From Sorghum bicolor (taxonomy: Eukaryota > Streptophyta > Magnoliopsida > Poales > Poaceae): a DNA stretch of 64,000 nt. The stretch is taken from contig NC_012873.2 in NCBI RefSeq assembly GCF_000003195.3, positions 42,154,061-42,218,060 of the forward strand, read 5' to 3'. This document shows positions 9,672-19,796 of this stretch, one piece after another. Below the pieces are notes generated by a model that ran no database searches, was not told where the DNA came from, and saw nothing but the letters and a program-made list of their open reading frames with translations. The position numbers were made by a program, and so were the translations under genes. Each line of letters begins with the position of its first letter. The first letter of the stretch is position 1.

Positions 9672-12600
9672 GAAGCCGTGCTCGTCGACTTTCTCCGTGC
9701 AAATGCTGATATGTTTGCATGGAGTCCCTCGGACATGCCAGGCATACCGAGGGAAGTCGCCGAGCACTCCTTGGAGATTCGAGCCGGTTCCAAGCCAGTG
9801 AAGCAGCGGTTGCGCCGATTCGATGAGGAGAAGCGCAAGATCATTGGCGAGGAAGTCCACAAGCTTTTGACGGCCGGATTCATCAAGGAGGTTCATCATC
9901 CCGACTGGTTAGCAAACCCTGTATTAGTTAAGAAAAAGAATGGGAAAATGAGGATGTGTGTCGATTATACTAGTCTGAATAAAGCATGTCCAAAAGTTCC
10001 TTTTCCATTGCCACGCATTGATCAGATTGTCGATTCTACCGCGGGATGTGAAACCCTTTCTTTCCTCGATGCATATTCTGGTTACCACCAAATAAAAATG
10101 AAGGAGTCCGACCAGCTCGCGACCTCTTTCATCACGCCTTTTGGGATGTATTGCTACGTGACCATGCCATTTGGGCTTCGAAATGCGGGAGCCACGTACC
10201 AACGTTGCATGCTCCACGTATTTGGCAAACATATAGGGTCAACGGTCGAGGCCTACGTCGACGACATTGTCGTCAAGTCAAAGCGACGAGGAGACCTGAT
10301 CCAGGACCTCGAGATTGCCTTTAGCTGTCTACGCACCAACCGGATCAAGCTCAATCCCGAGAAGTGCGTTTTCGGTGTGCCTCGAGGCATGCTCCTAGGA
10401 TACATCGTTTCGCAGCGCGGCATCGAGGCCAACCCCGAGAGAGTCTCGGCTATCACGAGAATGGGGCCGATCCGAGACATCAAGGGTGTACAGAGAGTCA
10501 CGGGGTGCCTGGCGGCTCTGAGCCGTTTCATCTCGAGACTAGGAGAAAAGGCATTACCATTATATCGACTCCTAAAGAAGGTCGAGCGCTTTTCTTGGAC
10601 CCCCGAGGCCGAGGAAGCACTCGAAAGGCTGAAGAAGACGCTGACCTCGGCACCAGTCCTGGTTCCACCTCAACCTGCAGAGCCGCTGCTCCTCTACGTC
10701 GCGTCGACGACCCAGGTCGTCAGCGCGGCGGTGGTGGTCGAGAGGCAGGAGGAGGGACATGCGCTACCAGTTCAGAGGCCAGTATATTTCGTCAGCGAGG
10801 TGCTTTCGAAGACCAAAGCACGTTATCCCCAAATCCAGAAGCTGATTTATGCCATAATCCGTGCCCGTCGCAAGCTGCAGCATTACTTCCTTGGCCACCC
10901 CATCACGGTGGTCTCGTCTTTTCCTTTAGGCGAAATAATCCAGAGCAAAGAGGCCACGGGAAGAATAGCAAAATGGTCGGTCGAGCTAATGAGTGAGACT
11001 CTCACTTATGCGCCTCGCAAGGCCATCAAATCGCAGGCCCTGGTAGACTTCATCGCAGAATGGACAGACACCCAGCTCCCCCCGACCCAGGTCCAGGCGG
11101 AACTATGGACGATGTATTTCGATGGGTCACTCATGAAAACTGGAGCCGGAGCCGGCCTGCTGTTCATCTCACCCTTGGGCGTCCACATGAGGTACATAAT
11201 CAGGATTCATTTTGCCGCATCTAACAATGTCGTAGAATATGAGGCCCTCGTCAACGGTCTCAAGATCGCTATCGAGTTAGGAGTCCGACGCCTCGACGTC
11301 CGAGGTGACTCCCAACTCGTCATCGACCAAGTAATGAAAACCTCGAGCTGCCACGACCCAAAAATGGAAGCGTACTGCAAGGAAGTCCGTCGACTCAAGG
11401 ACAGGTTGCACGGTCTCGAGCTTGTCCATATCGCTCGACGCTACAACGAGGCAGCCGACGAGCTCGCCAAGATCGCATCGGCCAGAGGCACGGTGCCGCC
11501 TGATGCATTCTCAAAAGATCTTCACGAGCCATCCGTCGACCTAGGCACGGGGGCTAGCGTCGACGCCACCACCGCCCAACCTACCAACGCTGTCGATACG
11601 CTCTTGATGGTGGAAGAGGTGATGGAGATAGAACGACGACCAGGTCGACCGTTCGATTGGCGCACGCCGTTCCTCGACTGCCTCATCCGCGGCGAGTTAC
11701 CAGAAGATCGGTCAGAAGCTCGTCGTATCGCTCGACGGGCCAAATCATATGTGATCTATGGCGAAGACAATGAGCTATATCGACGGAGCCCGACGGGGGT
11801 CTTACAACGTTGCATCACCGTGGAAGAAGGCCGAAAACTCCTCGATGACCTGCACTCGGGGGCTTGCGGTCACCACGCCGCTCCACGGACCCTTGTAGGG
11901 AATGCTTTTCGACAAGGCTTCTACTGGCCAACGGCCGTGGCGGACGCCATCGAGCTCGTACGCTCGTGTCATGGGTGCCAGTTCTACGCCAAGCAGACGC
12001 ATCTGCCCGCCCACGCTCTTCAGATGATACCCATCACCTGGCCGTTTGCGGTGTGGGGGCTCGATTTAGTAGGACCTCTACGAAAGGCGAAAGGAGGATA
12101 CACCCACTTGCTGGTGGCCATTGACAAGTTCTCCAAATGGATCGAGGCTCGACCCATCACCAACATCCGCTCCGAGCAGGCCGTCCTCTTCTTCACCGAC
12201 ATCATCCATCGGTTTGGGATCCCCAATGTCATCATCACCGATAACGGCACCCAGTTCACCGGCAAAAAGTTCTTGGACTTCTGCGGTCAGCATCACATCA
12301 GTGTGAACTGGTCTGCAGTAGCCCACCCTCGAACTAACGGCCAGGTCGAGCGTGCCAACAGCATGATTTTGCAAGGACTCAAGCCAAGGATCTACAATCG
12401 ATTGAAGAAATTCGGCAAGAAATGGGTCGAGGAGCTTTCCTCAGTCCTATGGAGCCTTAGGACAACACCAAGCACGGCCACAAAATACACCCCATTCTTC
12501 ATGATCTACGGCTCTGAGGCTATCCTCCCCACAGACCTCGAGTATGGGTCACCTCGACTCAAGGCCTACAACGAGCAATCGAACAAAGAGACTCAAGAAA

Positions 12601-12899
12601 ACGCGGTCGACCAACTTGAGGAGGCTCGAGACATGGCCCTCCTCAACTCTGCCAGATATCAGCAAAAGCTTCGACGCTACCACGACAAGCATGTGCGCAA
12701 GAGGGACCTCAACGTGGGCGACCTAGTCCTACGACGCCGGCAAAGCAATCAAGGACGCCACAAGCTGACTCCGCCTTGGGAAGGCCCGTACGTGGTGGCC
12801 GAGGTCCTGAAGCCAGGAACGTACAAGCTGGCGGACGAAAAGGGGGCAATCTTCACCAACGCATGGAACATCGAACAGCTACGTCGATTCTACCCCTAG
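9672..12899 (+). CDS. pol: Pol (RT, RNase H x2, integrase) of element B
   Basis: 1073 residues uninterrupted, in the same frame as gag-protease after its TAG. No ATG near the start is well placed, so synthesis would need readthrough. RT: FLDAYSGYHQI, MPFGLRNAGATYQRC and the catalytic YVDD near residue 191. The RT-linked RNase H is at about 320-460. A second, archaeal-type RNase H starts at MYFDGS near 477, the mark of the Tat lineage. Integrase: a zinc region with C..C at CHGCQF, then D (GLDLVG), D (ITDNGT) and E (QVERAN) with 35 residues between the last two. The C-terminal GPY-type end lacks a chromodomain. All catalytic residues I checked are present. Confidence 0.94.
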   Translation, partial: EAVLVDFLRANADMFAWSPSDMPGIPREVAEHSLEIRAGSKPVKQRLRRFDEEKRKIIGEEVHKLLTAGFIKEVHHPDWLANPVLVKKKNGKMRMCVDYTSLNKACPKVPFPLPRIDQIVDSTAGCETLSFLDAYSGYHQIKMKESDQLATSFITPFGMYCYVTMPFGLRNAGATYQRCMLHVFGKHIGSTVEAYVDDIVVKSKRRGDLIQDLEIAFSCLRTNRIKLNPEKCVFGVPRGMLLGYIVSQRGIEANPERVSAITRMGPIRDIKGVQRVTGCLAALSRFISRLGEKALPLYRLLKKVERFSWTPEAEEALERLKKTLTSAPVLVPPQPAEPLLLYVASTTQVVSAAVVVERQEEGHALPVQRPVYFVSEVLSKTKARYPQIQKLIYAIIRARRKLQHYFLGHPITVVSSFPLGEIIQSKEATGRIAKWSVELMSETLTYAPRKAIKSQALVDFIAEWTDTQLPPTQVQAELWTMYFDGSLMKTGAGAGLLFISPLGVHMRYIIRIHFAASNNVVEYEALVNGLKIAIELGVRRLDVRGDSQLVIDQVMKTSSCHDPKMEAYCKEVRRLKDRLHGLELVHIARRYNEAADELAKIASARGTVPPDAFSKDLHEPSVDLGTGASVDATTAQPTNAVDTLLMVEEVMEIERRPGRPFDWRTPFLDCLIRGELPEDRSEARRIARRAKSYVIYGEDNELYRRSPTGVLQRCITVEEGRKLLDDLHSGACGHHAAPRTLVGNAFRQGFYWPTAVADAIELVRSCHGCQFYAKQTHLPAHALQMIPITWPFAVWGLDLVGPLRKAKGGYTHLLVAIDKFSKWIEARPITNIRSEQAVLFFTDIIHRFGIPNVIITDNGTQFTGKKFLDFCGQHHISVNWSAVAHPRTNGQVERANSMILQGLKPRIYNRLKKFGKKWVEELSSVLWSLRTTPSTATKYTPFFMIYGSEAILPTDLEYGSPRLKAYNEQSNKETQENAVDQLEEARDMALLNSARYQQKLRRYHDKHVRKRDLNVGDLVLRRRQSNQGRHKLTPPWEGPYVVAEVLKPGTYKLADEKGAIFTNAWNIEQLRRFYP

Positions 12900-13459
12900 A
12901 AGTTCTAAACTTATGTTCCTGCTTACGTTTTGTACCAAGACTTTGTAAACGAATGAATGAATAAATAAAGTCCTTCCCTCGATGCAATTCTTTTTTGTGC
13001 CGAGAAGATTCATAAGTCACGATCTCGACGTTAAAAGGGGGCACCGACTATGACCCATCATAGTCAGCACCCCCTCGGGGGCTACCAGGGGGACGACCCC
13101 CCCCCAAACGACGAAAAAAACCAAGGAGTTTTCTTTTCTTACGTAGTAAACCTTGCGCGGTTCAAGTAGCTAAGATACCTCGAGCCCCTCAAAGGCCGAG
13201 GGACAACGAGCTGGAGAACTCCTACGCCCCCGGGCTACGGAAACTCTACTCACTTCCTCACCATTGAAGTGCTCGAGGTGGTTTTTTACGAAAGAACGAG
13301 CAAGGGATACAAACATAGGCGCAAAGAGAAACGAAAGCATCGAGAGGAAAAACAAGATAAGCATTTAACAATTACGAAAATGATACAACATCAGTTAACC
13401 ACAGAATTAACTAAGTATCATACAAGGGGCCTCAGGCGCCCTGAGCAGGCTCGCAGGCC
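12900..13459. other. Convergent spacer of element B with stem-loop
   Basis: No gene. The interval lies between the sense pol stop and the antisense stop at 13460. AATAAA occurs at 12960-12965 and 12964-12969, a possible sense poly(A) signal. A strong hairpin at 13037-13074 has GACTATGA/TCATAGTC around a CCCA loop, then three mismatches and an outer G5/C5 clamp. C- and G-rich tracts follow at 13070-13105. Confidence 0.6.
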
Positions 13460-15510
13460 TCAGTCCGCGGCACGATCCTCACTGCCCTCGCCTCCGCCCG
13501 AGCTAGCCTCAGGAGGGAGCACCTCAGGCTCGAAAAGCTTAGCCAACCTTTCCCCAGGAGCCTCCGCGTCGTCGATCAAGGCATGGAGCCTCTCCTCGTT
13601 CTCCGCGTCGGTCTTGGGGATGTCGGTGACGAAGCCATGGGACACCTCCTCCATGTCGTAGGAGAAGCCCGAACAGACAACCACCATTGCCCGCTTCACC
13701 CCGATGTGGAGGGCGTCCCGCACCCGATCTCGCAGCGTCGCGCCTATGTAGCACAGCTGGTCGACCAGGGCGTCGCCTCGAGCACCCTCCCTCGACTCAT
13801 CCATAGGCTCGACCTCCCAAGAAGTCGAGAGATCACTTATCGCCGTCCGCACTCGACGGTTCAAAGCAACCTCCGCTTCAAGCTGAGCCTTGGCGTTGCG
13901 AGCCTTGACTTGGGCGGCCAGGAGTTCATCCTTGAGCCCTGTAAAGGCCAATACAAGATACTTTAGCCAAAACCAAACACGCCTCGAGGAAGAAATCTAG
14001 CGACAGGAACCTACCACGAACGCTCTCCTCTAGGGCCGTGTTCTCGCCGACCAGTCTGGTGTTGGCACGCTCGATCTCCCTGTTGGAACGCGCCAGCTCG
14101 TTGTTGGCAACGCGGAGATCCTCGATCGCCTTGCCAGCCTGAACAATGGCCCCACTCTTCTCCAGCAATTCTCCCTTCAGACGCTCGATGTCGTTAGAGA
14201 GACTACGGGATTGAGCCCGCTCCGCCTCGAGATCTTCGAGGGCCTTCTTCCTGGCTTCCTCTGCGGTGCCCCTGGCGACTTCGCCGTTCACATGCTCCAC
14301 CTTCATCTTTCGAAAAGACTCTCGGAGAGAGTCCAGGTCGGATTTAAGGAGGCCCTTCTCCTTGTCCAAATCCACGATGACGTTCTTGTAGGACAGAGCC
14401 TCCTCCCTGGCCTTAGACACGACCTCCTCGACCGTAAGGGCGCGCTCCCGCAGCAGCACTGTCTCCTCCTCCGCCTTCTTCGAGGCCTCTCGAGCCTCGG
14501 CCAAAGCAGCCTCCCTTACCTTTTTCTCCACCTCAAGCTCTATGAGATCTTTATAAGCTTTCAGGAGCTTTTCCTGCGACTCGAGGAGCTGGTCCTTGAG
14601 GAGGGGGAGCTGCTCCCAACCACCCCTCGTGGCGTGTATGAAGCTGGACTTGATGCGGGAGGTCTCTTTCATATCCTGCGAATCAAGGGGTGTACGGATT
14701 AGAACACAGAAACCAGAAAGCACCGTGAGGATTGAAGTTCGAGAAACACTTACGAAATAAGCCGGGCCGAGCCCGTTGTTAACAACGTCTGAGAGGAGCC
14801 CCACCACATGCTTCATCCAAAGGCGGAGCTCCTCGACGTGTTCCCACTTCTCCGCCTCCTTCCGATCGTCGAGGAAGATATCGGGCTCAGACGGGTCGTG
14901 GGAGGTCCGGATACGAATGCGATCGGGGCACCAGTGCTCCATCTCCCGGTCGGCCCGCGCCTTAACGCCGCGGATGAGGTCCTCGACGGTATCGAGAGAG
15001 CCCCCATGGCGCAGGAACAGGTGGACGAGGCATGGGAACCGCCCGTCGTCGTCCACCGTCTTCCAGGTCCCGTCCTTGGTCCCTGACGTCTCGATTTCGT
15101 CCTCTTCGGAAGGAAAGCGGTCCTCCCACGCCCGACGTTCCCGGAGGAACCCTGGGGCGATCCCATCCATGCCGTAAATTGTCCTCTTGATCTCGGACTC
15201 GGGGTCGGGGGGGGGGGTGCGCTTCAGGCACGCAAGCGCCACCACTCCATCCGCTCGCCCCGGCTCCGCCCGGATCGCGGCAGGCGCCCCCGGGAGGAGC
15301 CACGCCGGAGTTGGGGGGCCGTACGCCGGCAGATTCTCCTCCTGCTCGCCGGGCTCTTGCGGCTCCGATGGTACTGGCTGGGCCGGACCTTGGGGCGGAG
15401 GCTCGAGCAGTCCCTCCTCTTGGCCCCCCTGCTGCTGCTGCTGTTGCTGCTGCGGTTGTTGCTGCTGTTGCTGTTGCTGCTGCGGTGTTTGCTGTTGCTG
15501 CTGCTGCTGT

Positions 15511-15545
<35 letters not shown>

Positions 15546-17821
15546 CGGTTGTTGTTGTTGTTGTTGCTGCTGCTGCTGCTGTGCCTCGTGCTCCTGCGGC
15601 TGCCGCGCCGCCTCGCGCTCCCGCTGTTCATCCTCCTCCCTCTTCTTTTTCTGCTCCTCGAGGGTACGGAGGCCGGCGGGCCAGGGAGTTGACCCCGCGA
15701 CACGAGGGCTCGACGTTTCCTCCTCCATAGGCCGGGCACCCCCAGACGCTCTGTCACCATCAGACGTGTCGCTGATGGTGATGGGTTCCCCCTCGACCCC
15801 CAGTCGAGGGGGCTCGGGGGCTCCCTCTGGCGCTTGCGTCTGGGACGCCTCGCCACAAGTCGGCGGCGACGAGGCAGGCACGGGACGAGGCGGACTCCTC
15901 TCGACACCGGCTGGAGGTTGGGAGTCGGAGGAGCCTACAAAACAAGGGATAAAGGTTAGACGCTGTAATAACCGACGCGAGAACATCACAGGGCCCATAA
16001 ACAAGCTATAAACCTGGTTCCTTGGAGGTGGTTCCCGTTTTGAGCCTCTTTGCCATGGACGGCTGGGCCCGCTCGAGGGTCCGCTTTAGCATGAGAAAAG
16101 ATCAGCATATGAGCAAGCGCAGAGGAGCAGGAAGATAAAGGCCACAGCATCGAAAGGGCTTACCCTATAGGAAGAATAGCTCGCCTCCCGCCGCCCCGAC
16201 CGGCGGGCCTCGAGCCTCCCCGCGTCAGGGCTCCAGGCCCCTCGAGGGCAGGCGCGGGCCTAGGCGCATCAGTTCCCGCCTGGCGGGCTCCGGGACTGGC
16301 ACTCCTGCGGCCGGCCTCTCCTTTCTCGGAGGCCGCGGCACGACCGCGGGTCAGTGGCCCCGTCGCCTGGGGCCTAGCATGACCACTCTCCCTGGGCGCC
16401 GGGGGAGGGCGCGGCGCAACTTGACCAACCTTGGGCGCGGGAGGGGTATCAGCGCGAGGACGGAGGGATCCGCCTGGGCCCTCCGACGAAGCTTCCGCCC
16501 GAGGAGCGTCAGCCTCGCCTTGAGATGGACCCCCGAGGATCCGGTCAAGGCGAGACGCCATCCCCTCGGAGTCCTCACTATCCTCACTATCCTCATTCTC
16601 GCTGGGGGACTCTTCCTCAGGCTCTCCCCTCTGCCTGGATTTGGACCGGCGCGCCTCTAAAGCTTGCCGGTCAAGGTTTTTCTTCTTCTCCCTTTTCTTC
16701 TTAGAGTCCTTGACGGACTTCGACTTCTCGGCGGAACGGCGCCGCGCGTCGCGATCGACTTCGTCCTCCTTCACCGGGGGCCTCGAGGATCGAACGTCGA
16801 TCCGCCCCTGCCATAGTAAAAGTAGAATCAGAAAAAAGGGGTGGAAAAGGAACCCAGAGTTAAGGCTACCACGAGGAAGAAGACATACCAGATCGACCGA
16901 GCCTTCATCAGGCCTCATAGGGAAGCCGTTAACGTGCGACGGCTTGAAATCGCCGGCGATGGCCGCCCTGACCCGGGCAGCGACCTCATCGTCCGCCAGA
17001 GCCACGTTGGACATCTGGCAAGCCTCGAGATCCCGGGACGAGACGCCCGGCCCCATTTTGTCCATCCTCAACGGGCGAGACATCAGAGGAAGGACCCTCC
17101 GACGATGGACGGCCGAGAGGACGAGAGCGGCGGACAGGCCCTCCAAGCGCAGCCTCTTCATAGCGTCGAGGAGGGGGTCGAGCCGTGACTGGTGCTCCTG
17201 GACGACGCCGTACGTCCAGTTGTCTGGGCGCTCCGAGATCAGACAGCCTGTGTAGACGGGGAAGAGACCGTCGTCGTTTCTCAGATAGAACCACTGGGAG
17301 TCCCACCCAGCATGGTTCGACGACAGCCCCACCGGGATGTACTCGCGCGGCCTCTCCGTCTTCTTCGTCTTCAACACCAGGTTGAGGCATCCGGCCCGCA
17401 CGGGTTTCCTCACGCCGGTGGTCCCGGTGGGGGCGTTGAAAAGTTCGCCCCTGTAGAGGTGAAGCCATAGATCCCAATGGGGCATCATCCCCAGATAACC
17501 CTCGCACACCGCGGCGAAGACCGCCGCGACGGTGATGGCGTTCGGGGAAAAATGCTGGAGCTCCACCCCGTAGTGGAAGCAGACAGCCCGCATAAAGCGG
17601 CTCGGGGGAGCGCCCAGGCCGTGGCGGTGGAATTTGGCGAATGACACCACATAGCCCTCGGGTGGCTGGGGCTCCCTGTGACTCGCCGGCGGCGCGATCC
17701 ACTCCGGCGAAGACTGCGAGGTGCGGCGGCACAAGAGCCCTTCATTCTCGAGCTCTAGCAGGCGGCGGTCCGTCATCAACGACGGACGCCAGTCGTCGGC
17801 GGCAACAAGCCTCACAGGCAT
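13460..17821 (-). CDS. Antisense six-exon gene in element B (Transposase_28 type)
   Basis: Proposed exons on the minus strand: 17821-16889, 16807-16164, 16045-16014, 15934-14754, 14675-14015, 13938-13460. All introns are GT..AG, and five have good sites. The acceptor at 16046-16047 keeps the frame (about 1309 residues) but is weak. The stronger acceptor at 16084-16085 would break phase. Exon 1 matches the 'putative gypsy type transposon' family (Transposase_28): GYVVSFAKFHRHG, PPSRFMRA, YGVELQHF, VCEGYLGMMPHWDLW. Exon 2 is basic, then acidic, then Pro/Arg-rich. Exon 4 starts with a long Gln tract. Exons 5-6 form a long predicted coiled coil. The gene overlaps no pol sequence and converges on it. 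The biochemical role of the family is not known to me; the name should not be taken as proof of transposase activity. Confidence 0.75.
15430..15592 (-). repeat. CAG/CAA repeat coding poly-Gln
   Basis: About 160 bp of mixed CAG and CAA codons on the minus strand, broken by a few others, giving a tract of some 50 residues that is mostly Gln, in exon 4 of the antisense gene. The mix of codons limits slippage. The Leu/Cys/Ala-rich frames on the other strand are shadows of this tract. Confidence 0.9.
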
Positions 17822-17958
17822 ATTGGTTGGAATACGGTGGATTCGCTACCGCTCGAGGGGGTGCACGCGCGTGTGAAGGAAGCAAGAGAGCAAAGGCAGC
17901 AAGAAGACGGAGGCGAGAGAACGGAAGAGGAGAGAAAGAATGGAGCAGCGCCACGGCG

Positions 17959-17967
17959 TACTTATAG
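17959..17967 (-). promoter_or_regulatory. TATA box of element B antisense gene
   Basis: CTATAAGTA on the minus strand, about 138 bp upstream of the ATG at 17821 and well outside the LTR. It supports an independent antisense transcription unit. Confidence 0.55.
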
Positions 17968-18017
17968 ATAGCGGCCAACCAACGGACGTATCCGATAAAT
18001 GAGGTAACTCCCCCCAT

Positions 18018-18751
18018 AAATGCGCCGTCTAACGGTCCTTTCTCTCCTCACAGGCCGGACGCTCCGGATTCCCCGCCGATACAGTGTCGCAACGTCACTT
18101 ACCTCAAAAGGTGCGCCCAACGGGCGGAAAGACGAACCGGCAAGGCAGCTTCCTTGCTTCGTAAGCCAAGGTACGCGCCCACAATAGTCTCGAGAGGTCG
18201 AGGGCTGGCCCGTCGAAAGGGTTCGACAGCCGATCTCGAGCACCAAGAGTCAGGGATCCCCAGCGAGTGGTCGAAAATCGAGGCCCGCCTCGAAGACTCG
18301 CTGGCGATGTTCAAGGTAGGGTCAAGACAGTCGAGAGGAATCCCCCCGACGGGAGGCATCGAGCCGCTGGACTCTATCGAATGAGACCGGTACCCCCGAC
18401 CACGTCGACCCTGCTTTATGAGGACGCCTCCGGGCTACAGCTGACCCCCTCGAAGGGGGCACAGGTTCTCACTTGGACTACCCGCTAGGAACTCACACTG
18501 GGGTGGAAGACGCTCGCTCTGTCGAGAGTACGTCGAAACCTCCACGAAAGGCAAAGTTGATCAGAACCTTCCACCACGGGTGTCGACAGCGTTTCTACAA
18601 ATTTGGCGAAATAACCCTCGAAGGAGTTAAATACTCCCTCGAGGGCTCGGGGGCTACCCCCGCGGGGTCGCTCGCGCGCCCCCGCGGAAGCTCGACCGTT
18701 AAAGCGAAAGTCTCCTTAGCGCCAGTGCTCGAATGGAGACTCGGGGGCTAC
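18018..18751 (+). other. Non-coding 3' region of element B with polypurine tract
   Basis: No supported gene. It is GC-rich and dense in TCGA words. A small hairpin (CCCCCT/AGGGGG) lies at 18445-18459. A purine-rich stretch ending GACTCGGGGGCTAC just before 18752 is the likely plus-strand primer (polypurine tract). Confidence 0.6.
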
Positions 18752-19791
18752 TGTCGAGGGTATCAACAAGGGGTACCCTCACCAATGCATATAGCGAGAC
18801 CATCCATACATAAAACTAGTTCCTCGATTCGACGCTCCGTCTACACATACCCGCAGCCATCGACGGCCGTAGCCTCGAAGACAGAAATAGCGTCGAGCAA
18901 ATCAATCAGGCGTCGAGCTCTGGTTACCGTCGAATACGGAACAGGCTTATGCGAATCGGGAGGCGTCGAGCGCAAGGACGCCGCCGCCGCCTGACGCGCG
19001 CACGCGAGCCAGGGCATTAAATGCGCCTGGTGCTTCCCCACCTAACACATGGGTCACGGGAGCCGTGATAGGGAACAGGCATCCGTCCCATCGATCTTTT
19101 TGCAGCCTTCCCCACCAAACGGCCCAGGGCGTGTCAGGACGTGGAAAACAGAGATGGCGCGTCTAATCAAGACCCCCTCGAGGTAGCCAAGGTCAGCGCT
19201 TCAACATCGGGACGCTGTACGACATCCGACCCTCGATCAGGCAAGGATCCTTCCAGGGGACAAGTCGGGCGTCGACTGACCACATCCCAACTGCTCCGCC
19301 GGATTTGCCGTTGGGTCGTACGAGCGTACATCAGGCAAACCAATCCAGGACGGCGTGCAGAGCGGAATGCAAGGGCACGCGTAATCATCACCAGGCTATT
19401 AAGACAGGACGACTCGAGGCCATGCCGGTACGGAAGCCTCGAGTAGGTCAGCGCTCCATACTGCTATCGACTCCTATTCTGACGCCTATGCATGTACCCT
19501 GGGTCTCTCCTTGGGACTATAAAAGGAGGGACTCAGGAATAGAACGACGGAGGACACAGGACCACGCTCACACATAGTAGAGCTCCACACTTCATACCGC
19601 ACTTGTATTCACCCCTGTACAAGCACTTAGGTGCAAGATAATACAAACTCTCTCCCCCCCCGCTGGACGTAGGGCCTTCTCTTGCCCGAACCAGGATAAA
19701 TCTTTGTGTCTTCTTGCATCACCATCCGGAAAAGGGAGCACGCATACAAATTTACTCGTTGGTGTGACCCCCCGAGGGGAAAACACCGACA
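18752..19791 (+). repeat. 3' LTR of element B
   Basis: 1040 bp, nearly identical to 5422-6460, with the same TG..CA ends and TATA box (19518-19524). The one-base length difference is in a C run near 19650-19662. Confidence 0.96.
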
Positions 19792-19796
19792 ATGTC
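19792..19796. repeat. Target site duplication of element B, right copy
   Basis: ATGTC, the mate of 5417-5421. Confidence 0.95.

Larger units (their letters stand above)
5422..19791 (+). mobile_element. Complete nested Tat-lineage element B (14.4 kb)
   Basis: A full-length LTR retrotransposon: 5' LTR, primer site, gag-protease, pol, an antisense gene and the 3' LTR, flanked by a 5-bp duplication. The LTRs start TGTCGAGGG and end ACCGACA, so TG..CA is kept. The second RNase H in pol, the absent chromodomain and the large 3' region with an antisense ORF place it in the Tat lineage (RIRE2-like elements of grasses). It is very rich in TCGA-containing words, unlike its host element A, so the two are different families. 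Confidence 0.95.

Noticed and set aside
15187..16011. Plus-strand open frames over the Gln repeat (Cys-, Leu- or Ala-rich)
   Set aside because: They are other readings of the CAG/CAA repeat and its GC-rich sides; no domain and no promoter. The minus-strand exon explains the openness.
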